From JBFLYN01 sp040756655 (GTDB lineage Bacteria > Bacillota > Sulfobacillia > UBA8153): a DNA stretch of 51,937 nt. The stretch covers positions 1 to 51,937 of the forward strand of contig JBFLYN010000023.1 of NCBI GenBank assembly GCA_040756655.1. The letters run 5' to 3'. Of this stretch, positions 42,628-50,794 are shown in pieces. How positions within the stretch are numbered: the first letter of the stretch is position 1; each line of letters starts with the position of its first letter. The notes beneath the pieces were generated by a model. It had not been told where the DNA came from. It saw only the letters and a list, made by a program, of their open reading frames with translations, and searched no databases. Made by a program: the position numbers and the translations under genes.

Positions 42628-42704
42628 GGCGGCGTAGCTCAGGTGGTCAGAGCATACGGTTCATACCCGTAGTGTCGCTGGTTCGAGTCCAGCCGCCGCT
42701 ACCA
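42628..42704 (+). tRNA. tRNA-Met (anticodon CAU)
   Basis: Acceptor GGCGGCG/CGCCGCT (first pair G-U), D-arm GCTC...GAGC, anticodon stem TACGG/CCGTA with loop TTCATAC, T-arm GCTGG-TTCGAGT-CCAGC, encoded CCA. The anticodon stem lacks the three G-C pairs of an initiator, so it is an elongator tRNA-Met, or the lysidine-modified tRNA-Ile. Confidence 0.95.
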
Positions 42705-42717
42705 TCTGTATATTACT

Positions 42718-42793
42718 GGGCCATTAGCTCAATTGGTAGAGCATCCGACTCTTAATCGGGCGGTTAAAGGTTCGAGTCCTTTATGGCCCACCA
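42718..42793 (+). tRNA. tRNA-Lys (anticodon CUU)
   Basis: Acceptor GGGCCAT/ATGGCCC, anticodon stem TCCGA/TCGGG with loop CTCTTAA (anticodon CTT), T-arm AAAGG-TTCGAGT-CCTTT, A73 and encoded CCA. It lies 13 bases after tRNA-Met in the same transcript. Confidence 0.97.
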
Positions 42794-42814
42794 CCATTAT
42801 AGCCATCTAGCAGG

Positions 42815-42861
42815 CACCCGGCCCATCCAATACTGGAGGGCCGGGTGTTCTTCTGCGTTTT
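42815..42861 (+). terminator. intrinsic terminator of the tRNA operon
   Basis: A perfect 10-bp stem CACCCGGCCC / GGGCCGGGTG (13-base loop) is followed by TTCTTCTGCGTTTT. It stands about 60 bases ahead of the group II intron. Confidence 0.85.
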
Positions 42862-43416
42862 GCTAACCTCTTGCTAACCTTTTGTAGCGAAGTATTCTTC
42901 GCTGGGTCTCGATGTTCGCTCGTGTGCGCCAGGCGAAGCCTGGCGCCTCCAGCGGGTGAGATTCCCGCCCCGGAAAGAGCTAGCCACTCACTGGGAATCG
43001 AGCCCTGGGCGGACGGGCGGTAACGACGTCGGCTAAGCGTAGGCAGAGCGACCACCCAGCCGTAACGCAAGTGAAGCGATAGAGCCTCGTGAAGTCGTAG
43101 ACCGAGGGCCGACAGAGTCTTGTGTACTGCAAGGCAACAGTAGTAGGCAGCCGCTAAGAGGCGAGGCTGCCAAAGACCCCGGCGGGGTGGGAAAAGGGAG
43201 GCGCAGAGGAACCTGGGAGACCCGGTGCCATTTTGGTCAGAGACCGAGTACGGCGAGCGATAAGGCGATGAACCTGAGCGAGCTGGATGTGGCACTGGGA
43301 GTCGGACCCGCGGGTAGTACTCAGAGCGCGGGAAAGCCGCGTACCGGGGGAAGCGGCGGGGCAGGAGTCGACCGGTTATGGGGAAACAAGTGTTGCACGC
43401 AGAGGCAGGGAAGAGC

Positions 43417-43503
43417 ATGTCAACGGGACTAAACCGGATAGCGGAAAGGGCACGGAGTAAGGGGCGGGTGCGTTTCTGCACCCGACCGTCTGAAGGCACT
43501 TAA
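43417..43503 (+). pseudogene. truncated group II intron maturase (LtrA-type) N-terminus
   Basis: ATG 43417 opens 28 codons beginning MSTGLNRIAERARSKGRVRF and ending at TAA 43501-43503. The LNRIAERARSK segment matches the usual LxRIAEKAR start of intron reverse transcriptases. The reverse transcriptase, X and endonuclease domains are gone, so the intron cannot move without help from another copy. Confidence 0.65.
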
Positions 43504-43520
43504 GGCAAAAGGCTCCTGGG

Positions 43521-43553
43521 GAGCCCGGTGCGTTAATGGCGCACGCCGGGTTC
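43521..43553 (+). ncRNA. group II intron domain V
   Basis: GAGCCCGG (43521-43528) pairs with CCGGGTTC (43546-43553), including the catalytic AGC/GUU triad pairing. A CG bulge stands at 43544-43545, and TGCG/CGCA forms the upper stem. Size and bulge position are exactly those of domain V, so the catalytic centre is intact. Confidence 0.85.
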
Positions 43554-43761
43554 TGAGAGGGGGGGGATGGCACAAGAGCCATGCCGAATGGGCGCAGGCA
43601 CCGCTCGGGAAGGAGCGGAAAACAGTGCGCCACCACACAGGCTAACGCTCAAGGCCATCCTCTACCCACCCTTTGTGCTGGAGGCCGGGAGTTACCTGCC
43701 CGCATTGGCTGTCCCGCGCCATGTGAAGTTACGTAGACTCCGGGTAAGTTGACTCTGCTAA

Positions 43762-43912
43762 CAGCAGCTCGCGAACTTCCCCTGCTTGACTAGGCTGGCG
43801 ATGAGCCCGGCATCCTTGCGGCCGGACTGCGGCGGGCTCTTGTCCTATAGTTCCTTGCCACGTTTGACGCGATACGGGTTCCAGCCATCTTGCCCGCAGT
43901 GACAACGCCGGC
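43762..43912 (-). pseudogene. remnant of an IS110-family (DEDD) transposase
   Basis: On the minus strand one frame reads NPYRVKRGKEL, stop, DKSPPQSGRKDAGLIASLVK, QGKFAS. This matches the IS110 block NPYxVKxSKELDDNSPTKNDRKDARVIAxLVKxGxF. A TAG has replaced one codon and the rest of the gene is missing. 43670-44100 holds no other recognisable gene. Confidence 0.65.
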
Positions 43913-44103
43913 CGGGGCATTTGGCAAAACAGGTGAATCAGCCTTGAAGACACGGGTTCGCTGCATTCCTTGGGATACTTTTGGTCTATGGGGCAACGAA
44001 TCCATTTCGGGTACATTTTTGGTGAGGCCAGTCGGACGGTTGACGGGTAGGACTAGGCGGTGTACGATGGAAGACGATGGCTGATGGAGCTCAGCCCGTA
44101 ACC

Positions 44104-44155
44104 GTTGCACGTGCAACTAATGGCTCCTGTACCGATGGGTGCAGGAGCTTTTCTG
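44104..44155 (+). promoter_or_regulatory. palindrome plus attenuator-like hairpin before the antiporter gene
   Basis: A perfect 14-base palindrome GTTGCACGTGCAAC (44104-44117) is followed by GCTCCTG (44123-44129) pairing with CAGGAGC (44142-44148), then TTTTCTGTT. The second element has the form of an intrinsic terminator 20 bases upstream of the gene. The palindrome could be an operator. Confidence 0.45.
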
Positions 44156-44169
44156 TTGGGGGCGGTTCT

Positions 44170-45738
44170 GTGTTAGAGCAACTGCTACTTGTGTCAGTAG
44201 CTGGACTGGTTGGGGGAGTAATGGCCCACCGTCTGGGGTTGCCCCGTTTGATTGGGATGATGTTGGCAGGCATGGCCGTTGGGCCCTATGGAGCCAAGTG
44301 GATATCGCCGGCAATCTTCGCGTCATTCGATGATGTACGTACCATAGCCCTCCTGACCATATTGTTTCGAGCAGGACTAGGAATCGACCGTAATCGGTTG
44401 GTGGAGCGAGGGACGGTTGCGTTTCGCCTCGGGATTTTGCCGGCCCTATCTGAAGCAGTGGTTGTAGCCGCCTTAGCCACGAGGGTGTTAGGCTGGCCTT
44501 GGCCGGTCGCTCTCGTGTTGGGGTGGGTGCTCGCAGCTGAATCTCCAGCAGTGATCGTGCCGATGATGCTGAGGTTCAAGGCTGAGGGGTTAGGATCTCG
44601 TCGAGGGGTGCCCGATCTCCTGATGGCCGGTGCCGCACTTAGCGACGTTTTGGCCGTTACCATGTTCGGCGTCTGCATGAACACAGCAATGCGCTCGGGG
44701 ACGAGCGGATGGATCGCCCTTTTGGAGATGCCTCTGGAGGTTGGACTGGGATTAGGCGCAGGGTACCTGGCCAGCCGGATGGTTAGACTGGTTCTTTACC
44801 ACTCAAGGCTCGCGGATAATACCGCGCATGACCTGGTATGGGTACTAAGCATTGGCATAGGACTGATCGCTTTGGCTCGTACACTGCCGTTTTCGGGGTT
44901 ACTGGCCATCATGAGCATGGGCTTTGCCCTGCAGGAGGCTGACCCGGTCCTCGCCCGGCGCTTGCGAGACCGATTTGACCGGTTCTGGACTGCAGTGGAA
45001 ATCCTGTTGTTTACCTTGCTAGGTGCCAGTGTCATGCCGACAAGCTTAGGGGCTGCCGGAGCCCATGCCGGGCTTATCGTTGGTCTGGGGCTCCTGCTTG
45101 GCCGAGTCCCTGGAGTATTGCTTGCCCTATGGGGAGGTGGGCTGACACGCCGTGAGCAAATGTTTCTTCTCTGTGCGGAGACACCGAAAGCCACTGTTCA
45201 AGCGGCGATCGGCGGATTACCAATGGCCCTTGGTCTGGTTCACGGAGAGAGCATATTATCCCTAAGTGCATGGGCCATCGTCTTCACGGCCCCGCTGGGT
45301 TCCTTTCTGACCGCCTGGGCAGCGCCGCGTTTGCTGGAGCGTGAGGAAGACGTCACAAGCGTCTCGATTATCGGAAGCCCCACGCTACTGGTGGGACTAG
45401 ATGGCTCGGAACCCTCGATACGTGCGCTCGAGAGGGCTGCTGCGTTGGCGCGCAGAGTGGATGGTCGCTTGCTAATCGTTCATGTGAACGGCAGCCGTCC
45501 CCTCACATCTTTGGCGATTTTTGAACCCGTCGCCGCTCAGGTCAAGGACATAGACTACCAGTATGAGGTCGTGTCCGGCAACGCCGTAGAGGTGATCTCT
45601 GAGCTGGCTGAGAGACTCAGCGTGGATTACGTGTTCCTTGGCAAGACCGGGCGCTCAAGTCTGGGTCGGCTGCTCCTCGGAAGTGTATCCCGTACACTGG
45701 CCGAAACCCTTACCATACCAGTGATACTGGTCGACTGA
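44170..45738 (+). CDS. CPA2-family cation/proton antiporter fused to a universal stress protein domain
   Basis: A 522-residue membrane protein. Residues 1-390 have about 12 hydrophobic segments with the CPA2 pattern (AHRLGLPRLIGMMLAGMAVG near the start; LFRAGLGIDRNRLVERG; GWVLAAESPAVIVPMMLRF). Residues about 402-522 form a cytosolic UspA domain with the ATP-binding signature GKTGRSSLGRLLLGSVSRTL (G-x2-G-x9-G-S). The family exchanges Na+ or K+ for H+. The Usp part probably senses ATP or another nucleotide and gates the pore. GTG 44170 places the start at the family N-terminus; an upstream frame to 44077 crosses the hairpin. It is a single-gene unit. The selectivity cannot be read from sequence. 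Confidence 0.85.
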   Translation: MLEQLLLVSVAGLVGGVMAHRLGLPRLIGMMLAGMAVGPYGAKWISPAIFASFDDVRTIALLTILFRAGLGIDRNRLVERGTVAFRLGILPALSEAVVVAALATRVLGWPWPVALVLGWVLAAESPAVIVPMMLRFKAEGLGSRRGVPDLLMAGAALSDVLAVTMFGVCMNTAMRSGTSGWIALLEMPLEVGLGLGAGYLASRMVRLVLYHSRLADNTAHDLVWVLSIGIGLIALARTLPFSGLLAIMSMGFALQEADPVLARRLRDRFDRFWTAVEILLFTLLGASVMPTSLGAAGAHAGLIVGLGLLLGRVPGVLLALWGGGLTRREQMFLLCAETPKATVQAAIGGLPMALGLVHGESILSLSAWAIVFTAPLGSFLTAWAAPRLLEREEDVTSVSIIGSPTLLVGLDGSEPSIRALERAAALARRVDGRLLIVHVNGSRPLTSLAIFEPVAAQVKDIDYQYEVVSGNAVEVISELAERLSVDYVFLGKTGRSSLGRLLLGSVSRTLAETLTIPVILVD

Positions 45739-45747
45739 ATAACGAAA

Positions 45748-45768
45748 AGCCGTTGGAGATCAACGGCT
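45748..45768 (-). terminator. second terminator facing the minus-strand operon
   Basis: An 8-bp perfect stem AGCCGTTG/CAACGGCT with a 5-base loop is followed on the minus strand by TTTTCGTTATT. It may also end the antiporter transcript from the other side, though it has no T-run there. Confidence 0.65.
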
Positions 45769-45810
45769 GCTTGGTGATACGTTGACTATGCACTGACGGG
45801 GCGTGAAGGA

Positions 45811-45837
45811 ACTCAAAACACGAGGCTAACCCCGTGT
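45811..45837 (-). terminator. terminator of the ChrB/ABC operon
   Basis: Minus strand: ACACGGGG and CCTCGTGT form an 8-bp stem (one G-U) around a TTAG loop, followed by TTTGAGTT. It lies 45 bases beyond the last stop codon. Confidence 0.65.
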
Positions 45838-45881
45838 CGTTCTCCATAGTCGCCGCCAAGCACCCGGTGAGACGCACTAAC

Positions 45882-47720
45882 CTAGCTATTGCCGCCGACC
45901 TTCCAGCCTAGTGTTTCCAGTTCCTTGAACACGTGATACCAACCGCCGCGGGCGGCCAGGACCTCAGGTCTCCCATCCTGTACCACGCGCCCGTTGGCCA
46001 GGATTATCACGCGGTCCACGTCGTCAAGACCGGACAGGCGGTGAGAGACCAGCACCAGAGTCTTGTGCCCTCCCAGCCCACGCAAGGCCTGGTAAAGCAA
46101 TGTCTCCGTGGCGGCATCTACCCCCGAAGTTGGCTCGTCAAGCAGGAGCAACGGTGGATCGTAGACCAGCGCGCGGGCGAGGCAGAGCATCTGGCTTTCG
46201 CCGTAGGAGACATCCGTTCCACCAGGGCCGAGCACCGTGTCGATGCCCTCAGGCAGCCGGGATACCCAGCCTGCGGCCCCAACAGCCTCAAGAACCTGCT
46301 CGAGTTCACCCAGACTGAGTGTCTCGTCGCCCAGGGTAATGTTGTAGCGGACGGTGCCCGGAAACATCTGCACGTTCTGCGGCACCACACCCAGCAGACG
46401 CCGCCTCTGAGCGGGAGAGAGGCTGATAGGCGCCAAGCCATCGATCTCAAGCAGGCCACGCCATGGCCGGTAGATGCCTGCTATCAGGTGGAGCAGACTG
46501 GTCTTGCCTGCGCCCGTCCGACCAACAATGGCCACCCGCTCTCCGGGCTCAATGGTTAAGGACACCCCCTTGAGTACGGGCACACCGGGTCGATAGCCGA
46601 ACTCAAGGTCGGTTACAAACAGGCGGCCGGAACTGGTGCGGTCACTGCCGCTGCAGGTCTGCCAGTGCCCGGATGCAGGCCCGGCAACATCCCTTCCATC
46701 GACCGTGCTGGCAGCCGGCGCTGCGTTGGCGGTGCGATCCTCGGGTTCCTCCTTTAGGACCTCGGCGATTCTCTCTACACCAGCCAGTGCTTGTTGGATT
46801 ACCTGGTATTCTTGGCTAAGCTCCTGAATCGGGGCAAAGAGCCTTCCGACCAACAGAGCAAAGGCAGCAAGGTCCCCGACTGTGAGGCCCTGCGAGACCA
46901 TAAGGGCCGGTCTGGCGCCAACCCAAAGCACCGCACCAATGGTCATCACCCGTAAAATCTCCAGGACGCCGGGGAAGAAAGCGAAGTACACAGCTGCTTT
47001 ATCGGCGGCGCGATGGTAGTTGCGCTGGTGGTCCAGCAATCTCCCAAGAAACCTGCCGGACCGGCCATAGACGTGGATCACCCTGGCTCCGCTCCAAGTC
47101 TCCTGCAGGTGGGAGTTGATGTCTGCCACGGCCTTTCTCACTCCGCGCTGCCCAAGACGGATGTTACGCCGGAAGTATTCAGCCGCAATGAACACCACCG
47201 GCATGGACACCATGGCAACGACGGCGAGCACGGGGCTGATGACAAACATGGCAATCAGCGCGCCGAGGATGCGAAATAGATCCGTGATGGCTCCGACGAC
47301 GCCCGTGGTGAACAGGGAGTTGACTGCCTCCACGTCGTTGGTGGAACGGCTCATGATGTCGCCGACCGGGGTGCGGTCAAAGTAGGCCACAGGCAGCTTC
47401 TCTAGGTGTTCGGCAACGAGTAGACGCAGGCGAAGCAAAATGCGCTGGCCGACGACGGCAGTCAGGTAACTCTGGCTGAAGGCCAGCACCCGGGCTGCCA
47501 CCGTGGCCAGCAGGTACAGCCAGGCCAGCTGCCAAAGCCCAACCGGGTTGAATTGCTTGAGCTGGTCATCGACGATCCGACGCAACAGAAGGGGCGGCCA
47601 AAGTTCTAAGAGTACGGCGCATACGGCCATCACGCCCATACAGGCCAGCAGTGGCACGGCCCCCTTCAGTACGGAACGGACGGTCTGCCAGAGTAGGCTG
47701 CCACTTGAGGTGGGCTTCAT
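45882..47720 (-). CDS. ABC exporter half-transporter with active Walker B (subunit B)
   Basis: A 612-residue half-transporter. It has an N-terminal six-helix ABC_membrane domain (about 20-310), a linker rich in Ala and Ser, and a nucleotide-binding domain (about 365-600). Walker A is VGRTGAGKTSLL (Lys at about 405), Walker B LLLLDEPTSGVD with the catalytic glutamate, and the H-loop VSHRLSG. Its signature is degenerate (VSYGESQMLCLARAL in place of LSGGQ). ATG at 47720 overlaps the stop of the upstream half-transporter by 4 bases. The pairing of a weak signature here with a weak Walker B in its partner is the arrangement of heterodimeric exporters such as TM287/288 and BmrCD. Confidence 0.9.
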   Translation of the reverse strand: MKPTSSGSLLWQTVRSVLKGAVPLLACMGVMAVCAVLLELWPPLLLRRIVDDQLKQFNPVGLWQLAWLYLLATVAARVLAFSQSYLTAVVGQRILLRLRLLVAEHLEKLPVAYFDRTPVGDIMSRSTNDVEAVNSLFTTGVVGAITDLFRILGALIAMFVISPVLAVVAMVSMPVVFIAAEYFRRNIRLGQRGVRKAVADINSHLQETWSGARVIHVYGRSGRFLGRLLDHQRNYHRAADKAAVYFAFFPGVLEILRVMTIGAVLWVGARPALMVSQGLTVGDLAAFALLVGRLFAPIQELSQEYQVIQQALAGVERIAEVLKEEPEDRTANAAPAASTVDGRDVAGPASGHWQTCSGSDRTSSGRLFVTDLEFGYRPGVPVLKGVSLTIEPGERVAIVGRTGAGKTSLLHLIAGIYRPWRGLLEIDGLAPISLSPAQRRRLLGVVPQNVQMFPGTVRYNITLGDETLSLGELEQVLEAVGAAGWVSRLPEGIDTVLGPGGTDVSYGESQMLCLARALVYDPPLLLLDEPTSGVDAATETLLYQALRGLGGHKTLVLVSHRLSGLDDVDRVIILANGRVVQDGRPEVLAARGGWYHVFKELETLGWKVGGNS

Positions 47721-49519
47721 TGCGGTTGCTCCTCCAACCAGGACTGAGCCTGGAAAATGCGGGCGTAGACACTGTCTTGCCGTATCAGATCGCCATGGCG
47801 CCCCAACTCGGCCAGACGCCCGTTGTCAAGCACCAGGATAAGGTCGGCCTGGGGGAAGGTGCCCAAGCGGTGCGAGCAGAGCACGACAGTGGCTTGACCG
47901 GCTGCCTGCCGCAGTCCGGTGATCATCCGGCGCTCAGTGGCCACATCGACGGCGGAAAACGGGTCGTCAAGGACGATCAGCGGCACGCCGGCATATATGG
48001 CCCGGGCCAGGGCGATGCGCTGGCGCTGGCCGCCGGATACCTGGACCCCGCGCTCGCCGACCAGGGTCTCCCAGCCCTCAGGAAATGCCGCGATATCCTG
48101 GCTCAAAGCTGCGCCGTCGACAGCGGAACGGAAGCGGTCGGGCTCTGGCTGGTCGTCGACCATGGCGATGTTGGACTTGATAGTATCCGAGAACAAGAAG
48201 GGGTTTTGGCCCGCATAGGCTACAAAGGTTGGCAATTCATCCGGGGTCATGGAACTCAGCTCGCGGCCGTCAAGTTTGATGCTGCCGCCATAGGAGTATA
48301 GCCCAGTCAAGGCCGCTGCCAGGGCAGATTTCCCTGAGCCAACTGGCCCGGTCACGCAGATCAGGCTGCCCGGCCCAGCATCGATGCTGAGGCCGTCCAC
48401 TGCCTTGCGGGCATCACCCGGAAAACTGAACGTAACGTTTTCCAGCTGTAGTTGTACACCTTGAGCAGCCTGCGGACGCAAGGTAGCCAGGGGCCGGGGC
48501 GGTAAAGCGGCCACAAAGGGATCGATCTTGGGAACCAGCCTGGCCCAGGCAGCCCGGCCCACGTGTAGCCGGTTGAGAACTCGCGCCGCTACCAGAGTAC
48601 GCATGGTCATAGCGGAAAACATGGTCAGGTAGGCAGTGAAACCTCCGACAGTCCAGTCGCCGGCGATGACCTTGTTGCCGCCCAGGCCGATAACGGCGAC
48701 CAGGCCTAGGGAAGCGAGACCGGCGTATACCGGCATTAGGCCACCCTGGAGCAATGTGGCGGCAAGGTTGGCCTTGAGCTGGGCGCTGCACAGCTTAGCC
48801 AGGCGCTGGCGTTCCTCGGGTTCTCGCCCGAACAAGCGCAGGATTCGGATACCGGTCAGGGTCTCCTGAAGATGGGTGTTAACCCTGGAAGCGGCGACGC
48901 GGGCCTCGGTGGAGCGCACAAATACCCACCTGCCGGCGTAATGCGAGGCAACGGCTGTCAGCGGCGCGGGCAAGGAGCATATCAGGGTGAGCCACGGATC
49001 GTAGTATAGCAGCACTGCGAAATAGGCAAGCATCAGAATAAGGGTGTCGTGAAACTCGTTGATGGTGCCATAGACGGTCTCCGCGACCACATCGACATCG
49101 CCGACGGCCCGCGACATCAGGTCGCCGATGCGCTCGCGGTCGAGCCGTGGCATGGGCCAACTGAGCGTGGTAGCCAGTATGTCTCGCTGGAGATCGGTGC
49201 CGATACGGTTGGCTAGGCGCCGAAGATCCCAGCGTTTGAGGGTGCGCAGGCCCTGGAAGGTTACTGTCACCAGCACCAATAGCAGCAGGTTGTTGTGCAT
49301 AGCCCGCACCACGGCTGCGGTGAAACCGGCCCTTTCGAGAGCCAGTACCGAGTCAAGTGCTCTGCCGAGCAGGATTGGGCCAAGAACAATCAAGGTATTG
49401 TAGCCAATGCCAGCGCTGGAGCCACGGATGAGCAGCGCGCGGTGATGCCCAAGGTAGCTCCAGATCCTGACCCTGGCTGGGGTCGCAGCTGATGTCGCGG
49501 TGGTGTTGCCTGAACTCAT
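47717..49519 (-). CDS. ABC exporter half-transporter with degenerate Walker B (subunit A)
   Basis: A 600-residue half-transporter with the same layout. Walker A is VTGPVGSGKSALAAAL (about 386-400) and the signature VSGGQRQRIALARAI is canonical. The Walker B ends LIVLDDPFSAVD: aspartate replaces the catalytic glutamate. In complex with the downstream subunit it should form one consensus and one degenerate ATP site. It overlaps chrB-C by 4 bases at its start. The six membrane segments (about 25-310) contain FGREPEERQRLAKLCSAQ, an ordinary coupling-helix region. Substrate unknown; context suggests an oxyanion, metal or drug. Confidence 0.9.
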   Translation of the reverse strand: MSSGNTTATSAATPARVRIWSYLGHHRALLIRGSSAGIGYNTLIVLGPILLGRALDSVLALERAGFTAAVVRAMHNNLLLLVLVTVTFQGLRTLKRWDLRRLANRIGTDLQRDILATTLSWPMPRLDRERIGDLMSRAVGDVDVVAETVYGTINEFHDTLILMLAYFAVLLYYDPWLTLICSLPAPLTAVASHYAGRWVFVRSTEARVAASRVNTHLQETLTGIRILRLFGREPEERQRLAKLCSAQLKANLAATLLQGGLMPVYAGLASLGLVAVIGLGGNKVIAGDWTVGGFTAYLTMFSAMTMRTLVAARVLNRLHVGRAAWARLVPKIDPFVAALPPRPLATLRPQAAQGVQLQLENVTFSFPGDARKAVDGLSIDAGPGSLICVTGPVGSGKSALAAALTGLYSYGGSIKLDGRELSSMTPDELPTFVAYAGQNPFLFSDTIKSNIAMVDDQPEPDRFRSAVDGAALSQDIAAFPEGWETLVGERGVQVSGGQRQRIALARAIYAGVPLIVLDDPFSAVDVATERRMITGLRQAAGQATVVLCSHRLGTFPQADLILVLDNGRLAELGRHGDLIRQDSVYARIFQAQSWLEEQPQ

Positions 49520-50055
49520 GGGTTGCGCCTCCTGGGGCGCCTGCCATGGGACTGTCCGCCTCTGCGCCCGACCGGGGCCTGCTGGGTTGAGTTGCCGTTG
49601 GAACTGGGGACCGGCTGCCTTGGTGCCTCAACGGGGGTAGGCAGAGCCGAACAGTAGGCATACAAGGCATCGTACAGCGGCCTTTGGCGCTGGATTCGCC
49701 GCATGTCGTCTGGCTCAAGGAGCATGAACCCCCGGGCGATGGCCTCGAGCCCGGCGGACATGGGTGAGACATCAATATCCAGAGGGATATCCGCGCCGTG
49801 GACGATCACCCCGAGCCGCACAAGGCCCGGGTCTTGGGTCAGACCATAGCGGTCAAGCATCACCTCGAAAGTACACTTGCCGTGGTGGTGACCGAGCTCG
49901 GCTCCACGCATGTCGAAGGCGATGCCTTGGACCTTGGCAGGGTCGGTGTCGGCAGGAACGAATGTGAACTCAGCTTCAGGATCGATGAAGCGCAAGATCA
50001 GCCAGGCGCAGGCCACCCGGTCAATGTGCACATCTTGCCTGGTTACCCACTCCAT
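49516..50055 (-). CDS. ChrB C-terminal domain protein (chromate resistance exported/regulator family)
   Basis: A protein of 179 residues from ATG at 50055 (MEWVTRQDVHIDRVACAWLI). Conserved blocks are DRVACAWLILRFIDPEAEFT, GIAFDMRGAELGHHHGKCTF and GLEAIARGFMLLEPDDM, all belonging to the ChrB C-terminal domain. The last 40 residues are basic and low complexity (GRRGGQSHGRRPRRRN). In classical chr operons this domain is fused behind the ChrB N-domain; here the two are separate genes overlapping by 13 bases. His and Cys residues (GHHHGKC) could bind metal. A start at 50091 is possible but lacks family similarity. Confidence 0.85.
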   Translation of the reverse strand: MEWVTRQDVHIDRVACAWLILRFIDPEAEFTFVPADTDPAKVQGIAFDMRGAELGHHHGKCTFEVMLDRYGLTQDPGLVRLGVIVHGADIPLDIDVSPMSAGLEAIARGFMLLEPDDMRRIQRQRPLYDALYAYCSALPTPVEAPRQPVPSSNGNSTQQAPVGRRGGQSHGRRPRRRNP

Positions 50056-50579
50056 GAAGTACGGCCCCTCTCCATTAGGGTTGCCTCGCACTCCTGTATC
50101 AGCGAGCGTACTGCTTGGCCAGCCGGGGAGTTGAAGTAGTCGCGGGCAGCGATGGCCCGGGCTTGCTGGCGCAGGCGAGAGAACTCGGCGCGGATATCGT
50201 TCAGCTCGGTCGCGGTCAATTCCCAGTGGTCGGCGGCCTTGGCCAAGTGGCGAAGTATGCGGTTCAAGCCGGCGGCTACGGGGCGGTACTCCTCGAAGCG
50301 GGCCTCGTCAAACATGGCCCTGAGCTCGTCTTGAGCTGTACCCCAGGGTTTCCCGGCTTCGAACAGCCAGCCGGTTCCACCGGCATCGACAATCCGCTCA
50401 CGCATGCCCTCGACGTTGAGATCCATGTCGAGCGTGGCTGGAAAGGCACAGACTCCGTCCTGCAGATAGACACCTCCCAGTTTGCGGATCTCGCGCCATA
50501 CCGCCACACGCAGGCGCGAGGGCTCCGAGGGTAGCTTGTAGATGAGGATCAACCAAGCTGGGCTCACCTGGCTGGACAC
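50043..50579 (-). CDS. ChrB N-terminal domain protein
   Basis: A protein of about 178 residues. The start SPAWLILIYKLPSEPSRLRV, AVWREIRKLGGVYLQDGVCA and the later EEYRPVAAGLNRILRHLAKA are the ChrB N-terminal domain, which acts as a chromate-responsive regulator when fused to the C-domain. GTG at 50579 lies 11 bases after a strong AAGGAGGA (50591-50598); an ATG at 50636 is upstream of that SD and GTG 50567 is a third choice. It is the first gene of the four-gene operon. Confidence 0.8.
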   Translation of the reverse strand: MSSQVSPAWLILIYKLPSEPSRLRVAVWREIRKLGGVYLQDGVCAFPATLDMDLNVEGMRERIVDAGGTGWLFEAGKPWGTAQDELRAMFDEARFEEYRPVAAGLNRILRHLAKAADHWELTATELNDIRAEFSRLRQQARAIAARDYFNSPAGQAVRSLIQECEATLMERGRTSWSG

Positions 50580-50744
50580 GTTGCCTGCAATCCTCCTTAC
50601 CCTAGTCCCGGTCGCGGGGTGGCGGTGCTGCTGCATGTGCTAGTAGATTTGGGCACAGGGTCTGAGGTCATGTCATCCTGAAGCCACGGCTGCTTAGGAG
50701 GCTGGAGCTACCCTGGACCTTTCTTTAAGCTCGGGACGGGGCAA

Positions 50745-50767
50745 TGTAACAATAGTTACAGCGTAAC
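50745..50767. promoter_or_regulatory. operator candidate: three alternating GTAAC half-sites
   Basis: TGTAAC-AATA-GTTACA (50745-50760) is a perfect 16-base inverted repeat. A third half-site GTAAC (50763-50767) makes a second overlapping inverted repeat. It lies about 30-45 bases downstream of the predicted start of the ChrB/ABC transcript. Confidence 0.55.
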
Positions 50768-50794
50768 CACTGATACACATCCTTGCCTATGAGT

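Larger units (their letters stand above)
42922..43669 (+). mobile_element. bacterial group II intron with deleted maturase
   Basis: The 5' end fits GUGYG (GTGTG at 42922 or GTGCG at 42924). It is followed by highly structured GC-rich RNA-like sequence with purine-rich joining segments and no long credible reading frame (domains I-III). Domain IV holds only a 28-codon stub of the maturase. Domain V is at 43521-43553. A long domain VI may follow, with GGATGGC (about 43564) pairing with GCCATCC (about 43653-43660), a GGCTAACG segment supplying the branch-point adenosine, and a TCTACCCAC 3' end near 43669. End points are approximate. It lies behind the tRNA-Lys terminator. Confidence 0.7.

Noticed and set aside
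42848..42880. Repeated TTGCTAACC next to tRNA-Lys as an attachment-site core
   Set aside because: The copies are adjacent direct repeats, not a tRNA 3'-end duplication, and no integrase gene is present.
42807..43499. 230-residue open frame on the minus strand over the intron
   Set aside because: It is rich in Arg, Pro and Ser without any family pattern. The + strand carries intron RNA features (domain V, maturase stub), which explain the absence of stops.
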